Assembly (NCBI GenBank): GCA_018389105.1
Contig: JACATO010000691.1
Location: 1,325,501-1,389,500, forward strand
Source of the DNA: Nautilus pompilius
Taxonomy: Eukaryota > Mollusca > Cephalopoda > Nautilida > Nautilidae
Direction of reading: 5' to 3'
Length of the DNA stretch: 64,000 nucleotides
Within the stretch, counting starts at the first letter, position 1, and every line of letters starts with the position of its first letter. The notes beneath the pieces are model-generated. The model was not told the DNA's origin. It worked only from the letters and a program-made list of their open reading frames with translations, and ran no database searches. The position numbers and the translations under genes are program-made. This document shows positions 1 to 15,000 of the stretch, one piece after another.

Positions 1-85
1 CCACTATTATGACTTTTCGTTCATCTGTAGGTAAGACTGGACCTTTTCTTTCACCATTATTTTCTCCTTTATTAGGTGGTAATAT
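1..85 (-). CDS. IGF2BP: IGF2BP coding exon 15 (partial): KH3 variable loop and strand 3
   Basis: After acceptor TTCTACAG the frame continues ILPPNKGENNGERKGPVLPT and then ERKVIIV up to the window edge: 28 codons plus one base. IK|ILPP aligns with the IKIAPAE of vertebrate KH3 and KVIIV with MVIITG. The loop between them is roughly a dozen residues longer than in vertebrate family members and rich in K, G, N and E. The exon runs off the window at position 1. Confidence 0.9.
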   Translation of the reverse strand, partial: MLPPNKGENNGERKGPVLPTDERKVIIV

Positions 86-3000
86 CTGTAGAAAGAAACT
101 CAGTATTATTCATTCAAAGTCAGCTGCATTCTCTGAAGTTTGCTCTTCTGATAAAAGTCAGAATTCTTTTCAAATGGAAAATTACAGTATTGCACTAAAT
201 AATGTGTAATGAATACTGTTTTAATCATAACTTAAATGCTTTTTTATTGAGAACATTTGACAACTTCGGACAAAACAAATTATATATAAATACTAAATGT
301 TTGGAAATATGTGATTAACTTACCTTTATTCTTGCATTAGATTCTCTCTTAATGTTTTGAATATTGATTCCTTTGCTGCCAATTATGGAACCTACAGTTC
401 TCTCTGGTATATACAAGTAACACACTTCTGGCTGTTGTTGAGGCGGCTGAGGATTTGGTAAAAGGCCACAAAATCCTGGATACCAACTTCCTCCCTGACA
501 ATAAAATTAACATTTTTTTAAAAAAAAAAAAAAAAAAACGGAAGATTCAAGTAGTGAAAAGTTCTAGAAATAGCTTTTATGCTAATGTACAGTAGAACTT
601 GGAGCTTTGATAACTTTGTTTGTTAGCAAGACAAAAATATAAATAAGAGATTTCATTGAATTTTGTTTTTTTAGAATAGTAGTCAGTGTTTGGAAAAGTA
701 ATTCATTAATGATAAAGAAAATCTAAACGATGTTTTATTTAAGTGTAACAAACATCTGTACAACTGTTCTGTGTTTACTACATAGAATTTTCTATTACTG
801 ATTATGCTTAAGATCTATTTAACAGAATCCAGAGCCTTTTAGTTGACTAAATGTCTAGGTTTCAAAAGTATCACAGGCAATGAAGACCTAAGATCAGCTG
901 TAGGTGATTCCTATAACTTTAAAGGAAGGAAAAACAAACTTATACAGCTGCACATAAAAATATTGTAAAACAATGTGTGCATACATATGCAAAATCAAGA
1001 GCACTTTTTATGGCAAACTCTTAATGTATTTAGGTTACAGTAATTTTATTTTAAACTGACGATTTTAATTTTTATTGGCAAACTACAGGACCAGAGATAT
1101 TAATAGCCCAGAAAGAACTCGTGAAATTGGTCTCTACCTGTTTAAAAAAAGCACTGAAAGAAAATTAAATTTGATATTACTTTTGTCCTGATTGGGAGGG
1201 AGGAAGAAAAATTGGATGTAGATGTAATATTAGTGAAGAAAGGTTAAGTTTCAGCAGGCTAGTAGACCTGAGCCCATAGTTTCATGCACAAATTTTTTTC
1301 AGAAATAAATTAAAATCAGAATGTTACTGTTTCCACACTTTTTAAATTAATATTTTCAAGAATCCATAATCTGTTTGCTCAACTTCTGACAGATTTCAAT
1401 GCAAAGAGGTGCGACCTGTCACACCCGTGGACACGACTTCTCCCTTGTACCACTAGTGATTCGTCCAGATTTTAAAATTTCTTCTTGAACAGAGTCAACC
1501 ACCCTCTTGTTTTCTTTTATACCTAGAGAGACTGGTAGGAAGCCAACATACACATTATTTAAAAATTACCACCTGTAAATTTTCTAAAAAGTGTGCAGGC
1601 CATTCTTCCTCCTGTGAGGCCTATCAATGTCCTTTGCTTAAAAAAAAAAAAACACAAACAAAAAAAAAACAACCCAGGATTCAATCAAATCAGTGTGTGG
1701 TTTCACCTTACCCTGTTCACTTCAATTCTCTAAAATCAAAACAATCAATCAAACACACTTTCAGGTGCTTGTTACTCTTGCCTAGCTGGACCATAGACCT
1801 ACAGGCCACAAATTTTGGGCGTAGGTGCTTAAGAACCTGGGCAAGGTTTTAAGCTACCGCACAGACCTAAAACCATTTTTCCCCATACAGCGCTGGATAC
1901 CCCAGCTAGTAAGAATATAGTTACATTCTATCATCTTAAGTTTTGTACTTCAAATTCAAACATTTAATCAATCAGAAGTGTTTTTCAAACTAAATTTCAT
2001 GTCTCAATTTACCAGTCAGTCCATGGTGTCTGCTTTAGATGTCTAGTCTAAACATTTTCCTGCTGTTATAGAATACATATGTTGGGACTTTCTTAGATTT
2101 GTAAACCTAAATATTCTAAACAGGTAAACTTTTTCTTTTTTGAATATAAGTTATTTTGACTTGATGCAAAAAAATAAAACCTACCGTATTGTCTTGATAC
2201 AAAGCTAGAGAATGTAATATTCCTTCTCTTTCTCTCTCATTTACACTGCCTTGTTCCTGACAAGGGAGACAATCACGGAATTAAAAACTAAACAAAATAA
2301 ACTGTTAGAATAAAAATCAACAAATAACATGTGAAACATACTGGTTTCCAAAAGTTAAGCAACAAACAAAAATATATATATGCATACACACAGAGACATA
2401 TATATATTTCCATAATAGGTAAAGTTCTACTAACCAAATATTTAATGCAACTGCTTTATGTAACAACTTTTAAAAAAATATATGTAAATTAGCTTTGGTA
2501 TAAAGAAATGAAAAAAAGTGGCTTGTGCTCTACCAATTTTGGCTGTTAGAATGTTTTTTGAAGGACAACATTACAAATGGGTAGCCACACTCATCTGAAA
2601 GATTCTCGGAGAACTATTGGTAGAATAGATGCTGGACAGTCACAGACATAGTTCAAGGTCAACCATGGATCAGAACAACAAAACTTCAACACCAACCCAA
2701 CCCAACCCAGCTTCTGAAAAGTGGTCACAGGCAGTTGGTATCAGCTTCAACCATAAGGAGGAGGCTGTGTGAAAAATGCCCCGTAAACAAGATTGGTTGA
2801 ATTGATGGTCTGTTCATTTTGCTGACGACTCATGATTTAGCCTTCAATGTGACTTACAATAGATACTCATCCGTAGAGAAGATAAGAAATTGCAACCAGC
2901 CCACAATCAGCATGGTCAGAAACTTCATTAGGTAGGTACTCTGATCCCTGTGTCAGACTGTGTGTAGGTACAACTGAAGGTAACTTCATTATAGAAGACA

Positions 3001-6000
3001 ATGCTCGTCCACATTGTTTGATTACACTTGTCCTATGTTCAAGACCAAACCACTACCCGTATCATGTGGCCAGTATGTTCTCCTGAGCTAAATCATACTG
3101 GGAATGTTTGGGACGCTTTAAGACGCGTTGCCACTCTCCAAGAACTTCAAATTTCTCTAAGGCAGTGGACTTTACTGTCTAGTGCTCTCATTGCTAGAAG
3201 GGTAATAAGCAGCATGCAAAGTTGCTGCTACTTATGTATTGCCAATGGAAGGAGGGGGGGCTACCACAAACAAGACTATCTTGAATTCATTTTTGTTTAA
3301 ATCTTTGTGTTAAAATTCCTTAAGTATTTCCTGATTCAGTTCTGCTCATTTCTCTTCAACTCCAAAAACGTATTTATACTTCACATATTTCTTATAAAAG
3401 TTACTATACAAAGAGAAATTGTGTTGCTCCATTTGATGAATAAAACCAGCCATTCTGGAAATACTCTGTTCCCTAACTTTTTGAAACCAGTTTAAATCTT
3501 AGCAACAAAGCATGATACTTTTTTTTAAAGACTGGTAACAAATTATACATGTGCTTCTGATTAGTTTAGTGGAATTGATTCCAACAATTATACCAGGCAG
3601 TTATGCAGTTAATGGACAATTGAAATATACTTCATTTTATTTTTCAGTCTGCAATTCTAAATTCAATTTAAGGGGATAGTGTACCAAATCTATTGGAAGC
3701 CCAACATATGCATACTATACAAACCTTTTCATTTTTAAGTAACTGCCTAGACTGTGTGCACTTAAATTCTTTTAAATTGATAATTTTGTCAAAATACTGT
3801 CAATTGAAGTACCGCGTCAATCTTTACAATTACCTTTATGAGAGTTTATTATAATTAATCAGCATTAAAACATGTTGTCAATCTTTTATTTCATAATTTC
3901 TTATCTCCTTTTTAGTCTATCTTAAGTGGAAAAACATTGAAGTTTGCAGATTTTAAAAAAATATACAGAGAGAGAGAGAGAGAAATTTATAAAAAGCTGT
4001 TTTATTAATGTAATGTTGAAAAAATTTTAAAAGTTGTAATATTATTTGGTACTGTTGCTTGTGTACAAACTTAAAAGAGCATTCTAATTTACAGTTAAGA
4101 TGATGTATTGTATAGTAAAAGCGGGAAGCTTCCATATTTAATCATTCTGACAATTTTGAAGCCACCTGTTGGCACAGTGAGAGATCTAAAAGGTTGTGTT
4201 CCTAACTAAATGATGGCAACAGAGAAAGATTACCTACTATTAAAGAAATGCCTGAACCCACCCTATACTTTCAGAAGCCTGTTGCTGATAGAATTCTTTC
4301 CAGATATTAATGACCCTATGACTAAAAAGAAACTTCTTAACATCAATTCTTATTTATGTCCTTAAAGAGAGAAATTATCCTTTAAAAATCCAATACACCT
4401 TTAGTAGAGGTTTTATCAAAATGAGGGTATTAGGTGGGGCACACTTGCCTAATATTAGGTTGTTACAAAAGTTTTATTGGTTTTTGTGTGTTAATTTGGG
4501 GTTCATTTTCTGTAAGCTTGTGAAGCTATTTGTAGATAAGTCATATCATTTTGTAGCGTGTGCTTTGGTATACATTATGAAAAACCTACCGTTTTAAAAA
4601 TCATAAAATGGATATTTGTTTCAGGGTTCTGAGTGAAGCACTGATAGAAAAGTTTCTTGTGCCATTTTGCTTCACGAGTTCAAACTGGGCCACAAAGCGA
4701 GTGAGCTCACGGTACAACAATGGTTTCAAAGTTTCGATCAGCAGATGTGAGCCTTGAAGATAAGGAACGTAGCAGACGTCCTTCCAGCTGTAATGATGAC
4801 TGTCTGAAAGCCTGTTGAAGCCGATCCAAGAAAACCAGTGCAAGAAACTGCTGAGGAGTTCAATATAAGCACTGCAGCTGTTTCCTGGCATCTTGACATA
4901 ATCGGAAAGCTGAAAAAGCTTGACAAGTGGGTGCCTCATGAGTTGAATGAACAACAACAAAATCGTTGATTGGAGATCTGCTCTTCAGTTGTCATAAGAA
5001 ACAAAAACGACCAATTTCTTGACCAAATCATTGTGTTATGAAAAATGGATCCTTTACGACAATTGCAAACAATTAGCACAGTGGCTCGACAGAGACAAGG
5101 TGCCTAACCACATTCCAAAATCCAGTCTCCACCAAAAGAAGATCATGATCACCATCTAGTGGACTGAAACTGGTGTCATCCACTATAACTTCTTGCAACC
5201 TGGCAAAACCATCACAGTTGAAAGGTACAGTTGTGAATTAAACGTTGTTCAATCAAAGAGGCCAAATTCTACTCCAGGTCGATGCTCGTCCTCATGTTGC
5301 AAAACTGACTCTTCAGAAACTGAACATGTTGGGGCACAAAGTTTTCCCTCACCCAGCCTATTCACCTGACCTTTCTCCCACAGACTACCACCTTCCAACA
5401 GTTTATTGACTCCAGAAATCCAGATTTAAAAAAAAAAAAAAAAAAAAATGAATGAGCTTGTAACTCATTGGCAGAAATGTATTAATTGTAATGGAGCTTA
5501 TTAAAAAAAAAACGTAGTGTTCGGCAATGATATGAAGTCTCATTGTTGAAGTAAAAAAAAACCAACAAAACTTTTGTAACGACCTAATAGATATAGAATG
5601 ACCCTAAAACAAAACTAAGAGCTTGAAGTATAAGTTACAAGTGCAATCACGAATCAGGTAAATAGTTCTAGCATTTGAAAATTACATCTATTAAAGAAAT
5701 TGGCCTAAAATTAACTGAACTGTTTTTAAGCCTACTTTGAAAAAAATATAACCTAACGTTATCTTTGGTGATAGCAATAAGTAATACCTTTACTCTGATA
5801 TATGTAAACTACACAAGCGCAGTCATTAATACATTGGTCAGAAGTTATGAATTGTAGTCTACTGCTACAAGAAAGTTTTCCAAAGAACTCATTGTTGTTT
5901 TTTTTATAAATTTTAGGCTCAAGTTTACATTATTTAATAATGTAGCAAGCACAGATAAAAAGTTGGTCTGCCCCAGTCATACTCATTTATGTTAATTTTA

Positions 6001-9000
6001 TTTCACAAACAACAATAATCAGAATTCAATTTTCGCCATGTTTATCATGCACTATCAAAGACAGAGATCATTCAAAATAACAGCAAACAAGACCACAAAA
6101 TTTGTGCAGCATTTTAGCTACATCATTCCTCCACTATTGCAAAATGAATGTAGATTGGCTACTGATTGTCAGAAATAATCTGTGTACAGGGTTTCTGTCA
6201 TAATAGTTCCAGCAAGGAAAAACTGAAAACATTCAGTTTTAAAATTATTCTTCTGGTAGACAAGCCAAAACCAATAATCCAATAAAACAATATTGTGAAA
6301 CACTTACCATATATGGTGGGTATGGAGACCTTAAACCAGGAAAACTGTTTATTCCTGGCATCATGGCAAAGGCTGGAAGTCCTAATGACATAGGTTGGTA
6401 CTGAAAACAAACAAACAAAAAAAAAAAAAAATGCTGTTCAACTGCAGTAAACAAGCAGAATGTTCTCTCTCTTATACATTAAAAAGATGAATGTGCTTTT
6501 TGGGAGTGGGTATTGATGTAGCTATCTTACTAAAAAAGATGCCCTGGAGAACAGCTAAGTTTGCATTTTATAGAATTGAGAGAGAAATTGCCAATGTTTA
6601 TCACACAGCACATGGATAAAGTTAACCAACTGACATCATCACAAGTAATCTAATAAACATTCAAAACTGTTGGAATAGTGGGAATAAGATCACTAAGAGT
6701 ATTGGAAAAAAAAAAGCAGCTTACATTGGAATTCTATTCAGTTTTGCTAATACAAATAAACTAAAGCAAGAATTTCTTTCAAATTAAAATACGTTCATTT
6801 ACTTTGATAAAGCTGAATAAAATTACAGTAAAAACTGTTTTGCACCCCCACACCTCAAGAATTCACCATACACATGCTCATCAACTTCACGTACAATTTA
6901 TGAATTCATCAATTAAGCAAAGTGGAAAAGATGTCATTACATGCAGCATATTAAAAACTATACATAATAATCACTTATTAAAACAAAACCACTAAAAAAG
7001 AGCCAAAAAAAATTATAGATACATTATCATTGTGTACAGCTGACAAATTAGGCAAACCAGTTCACTGATATGCTGGGACAACATTTTACACACACCTATT
7101 ATTAACAATGAAAAAACTGATACATATTAAAAAAGCATACACCAAAATAAAGTAGAAACTAAAATGTACAAGAGCTTATTAAGCATCCATCTTGACAAAG
7201 TCCTGCAAATATTTTCATCTTTAACAACAAATGTCAAGACATAACAAACAAAAATGTTAAACTAAGCATACTCAGGGTTAATATATATTTTAAATATCAA
7301 ACTGTTACACAACTTTTAATCCCAAATTTCCCTTTCAAACGGTCAAGTGTTCAACCAACCTTACAAGCAGGTGTCTAGCCATAATTTTGTTAAAGCCCTG
7401 CTATCCTTAGTGGAGACCATACCAGCTGCACTACCTTATCTAAGAGCTGTTCCGTTTGCAAGTGATAAAAGTGGGGAGAGGCAGTGTTTTGTGTCATTAT
7501 ATACCCCTCACAAAAAATAAGACTGCAGTGATTGTATGGTACAGCATTCAAATGCGTTCATATTCTGGTTGAAGAGAACCTGCATACTGCGAAAACAAAC
7601 AAATATGACAATGCACGTACAACATGCAATGCTAGCAATCTTCTCTGGAACAACATAGTAGTAACTCGAGGGATAATGCAGATTGAACATTGTACTGTGA
7701 AGTATTGGCATTGCAGTGATATTTCTAAGGCACTAACAAGATACTACTGTCAGAATGGCCAGCTAGACACTTCATTCAAGTCACAAAAATCATAATACCC
7801 TGCCAAATAAGGAACACCATCTTGTCACTCTTGCCAGAAGAAAGTTTTTCAAAAGCATGACCTTTCCAAAAATGATCTTTGAAAAGTAACCAACAAAAAG
7901 ATTTCGACAGTTCACAAGCTTCAGCATACAACTCAGAATACCACTGTTGCATAACCTTCTAACAAAGCACCATCAGACAGCTATCATGCAATGGGTGACA
8001 ACATTGTAACTAGAGGTTGAACCATTAGCACAATGTTCTTCTTCAATGACAAGGCTAGATTATTCTGCTTAAACATCAAATAGGCTAGAGTATAAAAACA
8101 AACTGGGAAGTGATTTGCAAACTATGCTATTACCCAGCACAGCTAATTTGGTGGTGGTAGTCTGGCATTCAACCTGGCTGAAGAACAGATCTTGTTATCA
8201 TTAGGAGAGGTGCCAAGTAATGTCAGACAGGGATCTGACCAACAGCAAGATTCCAATCTCATCTTTATGGATGTCAATGCTCCACTCACATGGTGTGGCC
8301 TGCACAAGCTCAGGACATAAGTCCAACTAAACATGTTTGGGACATCCTAGGGAGCCATATTCCTGCAAATGGAAATGGCCCTGGTCAAAAAAGCACAATG
8401 TTTAACAACAGCTGAATTTTCTGATTTGATTTATACCATGTACGTGTTCAATTGAGGTCTGAAAACCTTTTCTGTCAATACAAATTTGTCTGACCATTTT
8501 TACATTGACATTGTTGCCATTTTGTTTTCATCCAACAATCCAACTTACCTTCTACAGTCACGTTTTTGTTTTTTTTTTATGGAGAATCCTCTTCAACCAA
8601 AACATGAACATACCATTAAGTACTACAGGGTTTGAATCTCTCTCTGTCTGTCTGTGTGTAAAATGATGTTAAAAGCAGGTGTTCCACGTACCAAAGTAAA
8701 TTAAATAAATTACTGGTAAATGAATACACATTCAGTCAGGTGTCAGATCTATGACAGTTCTATACAAAAACATTAATTAACCCGCTCTCCAATTCCTCCA
8801 AAAATGTAAACTTTATATAAAGCTCTCTTCCAGTCCTAAGTCTTCTCAAAGGCACAATGCAAAAAATCCTTTTCTAGCCTTTAATAAAAGATTTTCATAG
8901 AACACTTAGAAGGGAAGAAAATGTAGCAAATGGTTTTTCAATGTCTGTCTGTCTGCATGTGCAAGCATAAATACACAGAGAAAGTAACCAAAAATATTTA

Positions 9001-12000
9001 AAACATTTTTATACACAAGGAAAAAGTTATTTAAATTTTACAAATTCAGTTTGGCCAATCATAAGATTTAGCAAAAGGAAGAGAACAGATTTCTTTTGTA
9101 GTGTCTTGCACTGCTACATGAAATGATATTAGAGTATAGTTTTTTTAATAGTTTGAATGGACAGTTTAACACTAATACTAACAAATTGAATAATGAATCA
9201 CTTGGAATACAAAATAATCTTTTCTCTAAACAAACTTTCCGAAAATTCAAACAAATATTTTCTATAAAAGTCTTCTGAAGGAAAACTTCCATCTCTCTTG
9301 ATACAGAAACACTTGTCAAAAACACTTAGCTATCTGTGCTTGCACTACTTCCTTCCTGAAGGTTGTTTCAGACAATTTATTTTGCAGATAATGAAAACAA
9401 ATAGCGCACATCTATTTTTGTAAATAAGAATAAATTCCTAGAAAATTGCAGATCATAAAATAATTCTACTTTTCTGACAAAACCAAATTTGGTATTGTTC
9501 TAATCTATTATCATCAATAAAACTACCTTTACCTTCATTACTTAATAACGTGTCAATTTTCACATTAATGAAAAACGAGTCTGAATACTCCACCGTGACT
9601 ATTTAAAAATTCTTCTCAATAATACACATAGTTATTAAGTAAAGACTTTATAATTCTATAACTTGTCAGTGGGATTTAGTATTAATGTGCAATCATTCCC
9701 CATCCTAAGATTTTGCTAAATGTGTCAGTATCTTCAGTCATACATACTTTAAACAACAACAAGACTGTTATCAAAGAAAGCTGCTGCAGTATGAAAGGTC
9801 ACGATGTCATGTGAGCATATTTGTGATGACAAAACTGGTATGCTAGTTGTCACTTTAACTCAAGGCAGCATTGTTCATACTGAAAAGTGGGTGAGAGAAT
9901 CAAACTTGTTACCCTTAGTAGGATAAGTGTAGGACTGTTTGTTAAATATTCCACAAGATGAATTTCCAATGGAAGACTAAAAAAACAACAACAAAAAAAA
10001 CACACGAGGTTTTGTCATTGTTATGATTTATTGGTCAGATTCCCCACATGGAAGAAATGCATTTATACTTTACATACATCATGACAGATGAAACTGGCTT
10101 TCATATTTGTAAGCTAGGGACAATGGCAACTTTTGGGAAAAGGGGAAAGAGATGCAAGGTCCAATAATATTTCCTAAAAAAGACTATCACCAGAAGGCTA
10201 TAAAAATAACTAATCAAGACTTCAGTACCAACAAAAAGATGTCTATGGTATAAAAAAGCTCATAAGATGCCCCAAAAATTGGACTTTAGTACAGAAATAG
10301 TCTAAGTCATGTACACGCCATAAAATCTTCCTCAGAAAATAGCATTAGTCTTTAGTTATTAAACTGCCCTTATAATTGTTTAAGCATATATAAATCAAAT
10401 AACTTTGCTTGCTTAACAATGGTGGTTTACAAAAATTCTAGCTTAACAGTTTTCAGATGTTCTAAACTATGAAATTCACTAGACAGATCATTTACCCCTT
10501 TAAAAAACAAGAAATAGGGCATTTAAACCTCAAAAACTTAAAAGAAACACCACAATAGAAAAAAAAAAAACACTAGATTTAACAATACATCAGCCTCCAT
10601 ACATTTCATATTACATTTTAGATCAGTTTACGGCCAACATTTATTTCCTTAATTCCATAGTTAGCTTTCCCAAAACATTGTGGTAAAGAACAAAGTCACA
10701 AAACTTAAATAAACTAATTTGGAAATAGCTTTTTTTTAAAAAAAAAAACTGGTATGGTCAAATTTAAGCCACAACACCAATATATTTCTACACACAAAAG
10801 AAATTATTTTCTGGCACATGTTCATACGAAATAAAAATTAGACCTAAAATATTAATAAAGCTATAATGATTGGGTCTGCCAATACATTCTGAACAAAACC
10901 AAACAGTTAATTAACACTGAAGAGCCATGTCATACAAAGCTGCTTGTTCTATGCCACATGCTTAGTTAAAGAGAGGGGGGACTGGCAGTGAAGTAAACAA
11001 ACTGGATGTTAGACAGCAGTCTACAAGGCAAGATCGCAGTGTTTTACCATACAACAGAGCTCTGCTGGAGCTAAGGCAGGGTTGGTCACCAATCCCATGG
11101 GGGTTATAAAGGGATCACACACACATGGTGGAATCTGGAAAAATATAATTTGTATTATAGAAAGACTGGTACATTAAGTTAAAACTAGCTCTTCACAGCC
11201 CCACCAATCAACAGAAAATAAAACTGCTGCTTATTACAATCAATTACACTATGTATTACTGAATACATTTTTTGATAGTCAAACACATAAGCTATTCATT
11301 TGCATTATGGAAGAATGCCTGCTGTTGCTATCTAAGAAAAACTAACATCTCAAAACCATTTCTTTCTAAATGATTACTGCTCATGGGATAAAAACACAAT
11401 AATTTGTCCAAAATCTGATGATAGAATAATTAGAGATAAATTATCATTGCAGATATTTAGTAATGCGTGTAATAATAATTTTAAAAATGTATAAAGCCAT
11501 ATTAATAGACAATTGCAGATTTTTTTAAAAAATCTACAATAAAAAGGAACGGTCTTATGTTAATCAGTTATAACTAGCAGTGGTTAGAAAATGCCCTAGA
11601 TTTTTTTTAAAAAAGAAAGGGCAAGTAGTACAGACTATTCTGATAAGAAAAAAGTAGCGATATAAACAAACACTATAACAATTCAAAATGGACCTCTTGA
11701 CATAATTTAATAGTTTAGTGTGTGCAATATCTGGACATTATGACAAACTAATGGCAATGGTTTGGTTCCTGCCAATCATGTAAACTACCATTAAAAAATG
11801 TGAAGGATGAATTTACTCTCATCAGAAAAAAACCTAGCTTAATTTCATCCTATGGGTGTACTGGTACTGAATGTGAAATACTAGATATTTAGCATGTAGA
11901 CTAGCAGAATATTGCTAATTTTGTAGTCCTGGGCAGTTATGTTGAGGCAAAAAGGTGATTAACAGAGGATACCGTGTAGTCACCCTGTTCTGCCAACCAA

Positions 12001-15000
12001 TCTTACCATACCACTGTTACACCAAATTCAGCAGCCACACCCATTTATATACTTTTATTAAAAGGCACTTTCAATAAAATTAATTTCTGATTAGTTTTTT
12101 TTTTTTTAAATGTAACCACATTTTTTTTAAAAATAATTTTGTAATTTATTAAACTCATTAGTCTTAAAAACAAAAGAAAAATGTCATTAGCAAGGCTATT
12201 GCCAACCCTTCTGGAAAGTCTCGTCTTATTATTAAAGTTAATCTATCTTAACCCCCACCAACAAAACCAAACCAAACCTAATTTCTTCTTGTAGCGGAAT
12301 ACAAAAAAATATTAGCTACATTTTAAATTTGCATTTCAAATAAAATTTTGCACAAGTTTCAAGTTTTCAATATTTGACACGGAATCCTCAAAAATACAAA
12401 ATTTAAAAAAGAAGAAAGCAAAAAGTGTTTGTAGGTCACTGGGAGGAGGAAGGGGCCAGGGTTAGGGTTCTTGTTGACAGGCCAAAGCTAAATGTAACAG
12501 AGAAGTCATCCCACCTTTAGAAACTTAGGTTCAGTGAGTGAAAATATGTAGGATCTGGTTTATCAATTTTCACAAAGCATTCCATAAAATGTTTTGTTTT
12601 CAAAACATCAGATAACACCTTGATCCAGCATGAATTCAGAGATTTGTTCCTGGAATCTGACAGTTCTAGATGTGTGCAAGAACCCTGTATACAGTAAGCT
12701 TTAACGAGTATTGGCAGGCTGCTATCTCAAATCCTTTCCAGGCTGTTTTAATGGTGTAGAGGGCTTATCTTCATTTTCCTAAATACAATTCTTCCAATGG
12801 TCTAGTTTCCTCTGGGTACTAAGGAATGGAAATTGTTCCAGCAGCAAATTTATTTGCTTTTGAATTATCTTAGACAACCATTGGATTTGAAATTTTTTAT
12901 TGGTTTTGCTTGATTAAATCCACAACTGTTTGGACTTATGGTTGATGAGAAAACCCTTTCCATTGAGTACCCATAGTGACAGAAGTTCATCTCAACAGCA
13001 GCAGATTATGAACAGTTTTTGATGGTTAAGCTACCTAAGCTTTAAAAGAAAAGGTTAATAACCAATTGAAAGTTAGAGAACATTAACCCATTCTTCCCAA
13101 AATTTCTCTTACTCTTTTTCTTTCCACAGATTTAAATTGACAAGATGTCAACTTTGAATAATCTAAGCAACCTTTTCTGCACATACAACTGGCTGCTGCT
13201 AACATGCCAATAAAATCAACTGTGAAAAAACAAATAAATTTGGTGCAAAACAAATATTTGACAACACTCAAAATAGACGCCCTCAAGATTAAAATGTCTC
13301 CTACCAGAATTTGTATAATTACTATTTTAAAATTTAAATTATTTTACTTGTTATAGTTAAAGAATTTCTTCTCTGCTCCTTCACACTGATCAATTATACA
13401 GATTTGATCCTGCAACACTGGATTACAAAAGCTTTTATATCTATCTAAAGAGTAAAAAACAGAAGCTGCATTTGGTATTAAAAAGAACCCTTTCCATGTG
13501 TACAGTAATCCCTCACCACTCGAGGGAGATATCTTCCAGAGATTGCTGCGAATACTAAAGGCTTATGCAAAAATGAGGATAGGTTCCCAACACAAAAACC
13601 ACCACATTTCGATAATAAATCTAATAAATCGATGTAATAATGCAATAAGTGAATAATATGTAACATAAATGTAAAATAAACTAAAAGCCTTTCACTGACC
13701 TTTTAATGACAATAATGATGGAGATGTTATGCTGATGATTTTGGTGTGAGAGGGGTTACTTTTTCCTGGTAAGCCATCACTGCAGCCTCAACTTCCCTTT
13801 TAATCTTCAGGCTACGGTCCATAGAGAGATCATATTCAAACATTTTGTCCAACAGTTGCTTGCTGTGTCTCAAGATTTCAGCCAGTGTTTATAAATTCAG
13901 TTTAGGTTTGTCTATCTCTTCATCAGTTTACATGGTTTCTGTTAGGTCCTCGTCAATCAGTTCCTCAGCATGCAACTCGATCAATTCTTCTACTGCCGCT
14001 GCTTCCATATCCTCAAAGCCCCCTCCAACCCTGAGAGCTATTTTCATAATTATCTTGACCCCTTCATCAACAAATGGGGAAACCAGTGAAATCATTCATT
14101 ACCTCCTTCCTCCAACAGGCGTTAATGATTTATGCTTTTAGTTCATGAAGCAACTTCTTGATGTTAGTGATGCAGTCAGCAATATTGTACTCCTTCCAAC
14201 ACTGCCTAACACCAAGTGTTGTATCATCTTCCATCGGACTACGAATGCGACCGAATGTGCACCTTGTGCAATAGGCCTTAAAACTAACTATCGCACCCTG
14301 ATTGAGAGGTTGGATTAAGGAAGTCATGTAGGAAAACCACCTCCACATTGGAATTAGCTAACTGCAGGGTATATGGATAGCCTGGTGCATTTCCAAAGAC
14401 GAGGAGCATTTTCAAAGACAGTCCTTTTGGCAGCAAGATATTTTTCCACATCTCAGACAAAACAGTTGTGAAAACTATTTAAAAATAAAACTGCAGTGAC
14501 CCAGACCTTTCTGTTGGAGCACAAAAAAGAGAGAGTGGGGGAGCAATGCTTATTCTTGCCTTTCAATGCACAGTTCAGCAGCATGTGCTTTATGCAGTCA
14601 CCCAAAGCGTTAGCTCTGAGCCATAAGGCAACCAGGGATAGGCTCTCCTCTTTCTTGGAGATTAATGTTCTTCTCACCAGGCAGTCTCATCGGTGTTAAA
14701 CACTTGTTCTGGTTTGTAACCCATCTTTTCAACTACACTGAACAATAGAAAATAACTTTCCATCTGCTCCTGAGGTATATGCAGGTGTCCTTTATCAAAT
14801 CAAGCAGCTGATTCCAAATCTGAAGTCAGAATTAACCCATCCCATCAGGATTTGTAGATACAGAAAAATGGCGTTTTCAGCCATTGTTTATTAATAAATC
14901 AAGCACATTGCAAAATTGCAGAAAATAGATTCATTTCACAATATAAACACATTGAGCTTATGGATAACAGTTACTGTACAATATACAAACACAGTGAACA

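Noticed and set aside
4601..4960. 119-codon minus-strand ORF
   Set aside because: It is the antisense shadow of the mariner transposase relic, which is coded on the plus strand.
12460..12475. Telomere-like GGGTTAGGGTT
   Set aside because: Less than two full units; expected by chance and not an interstitial telomere array.
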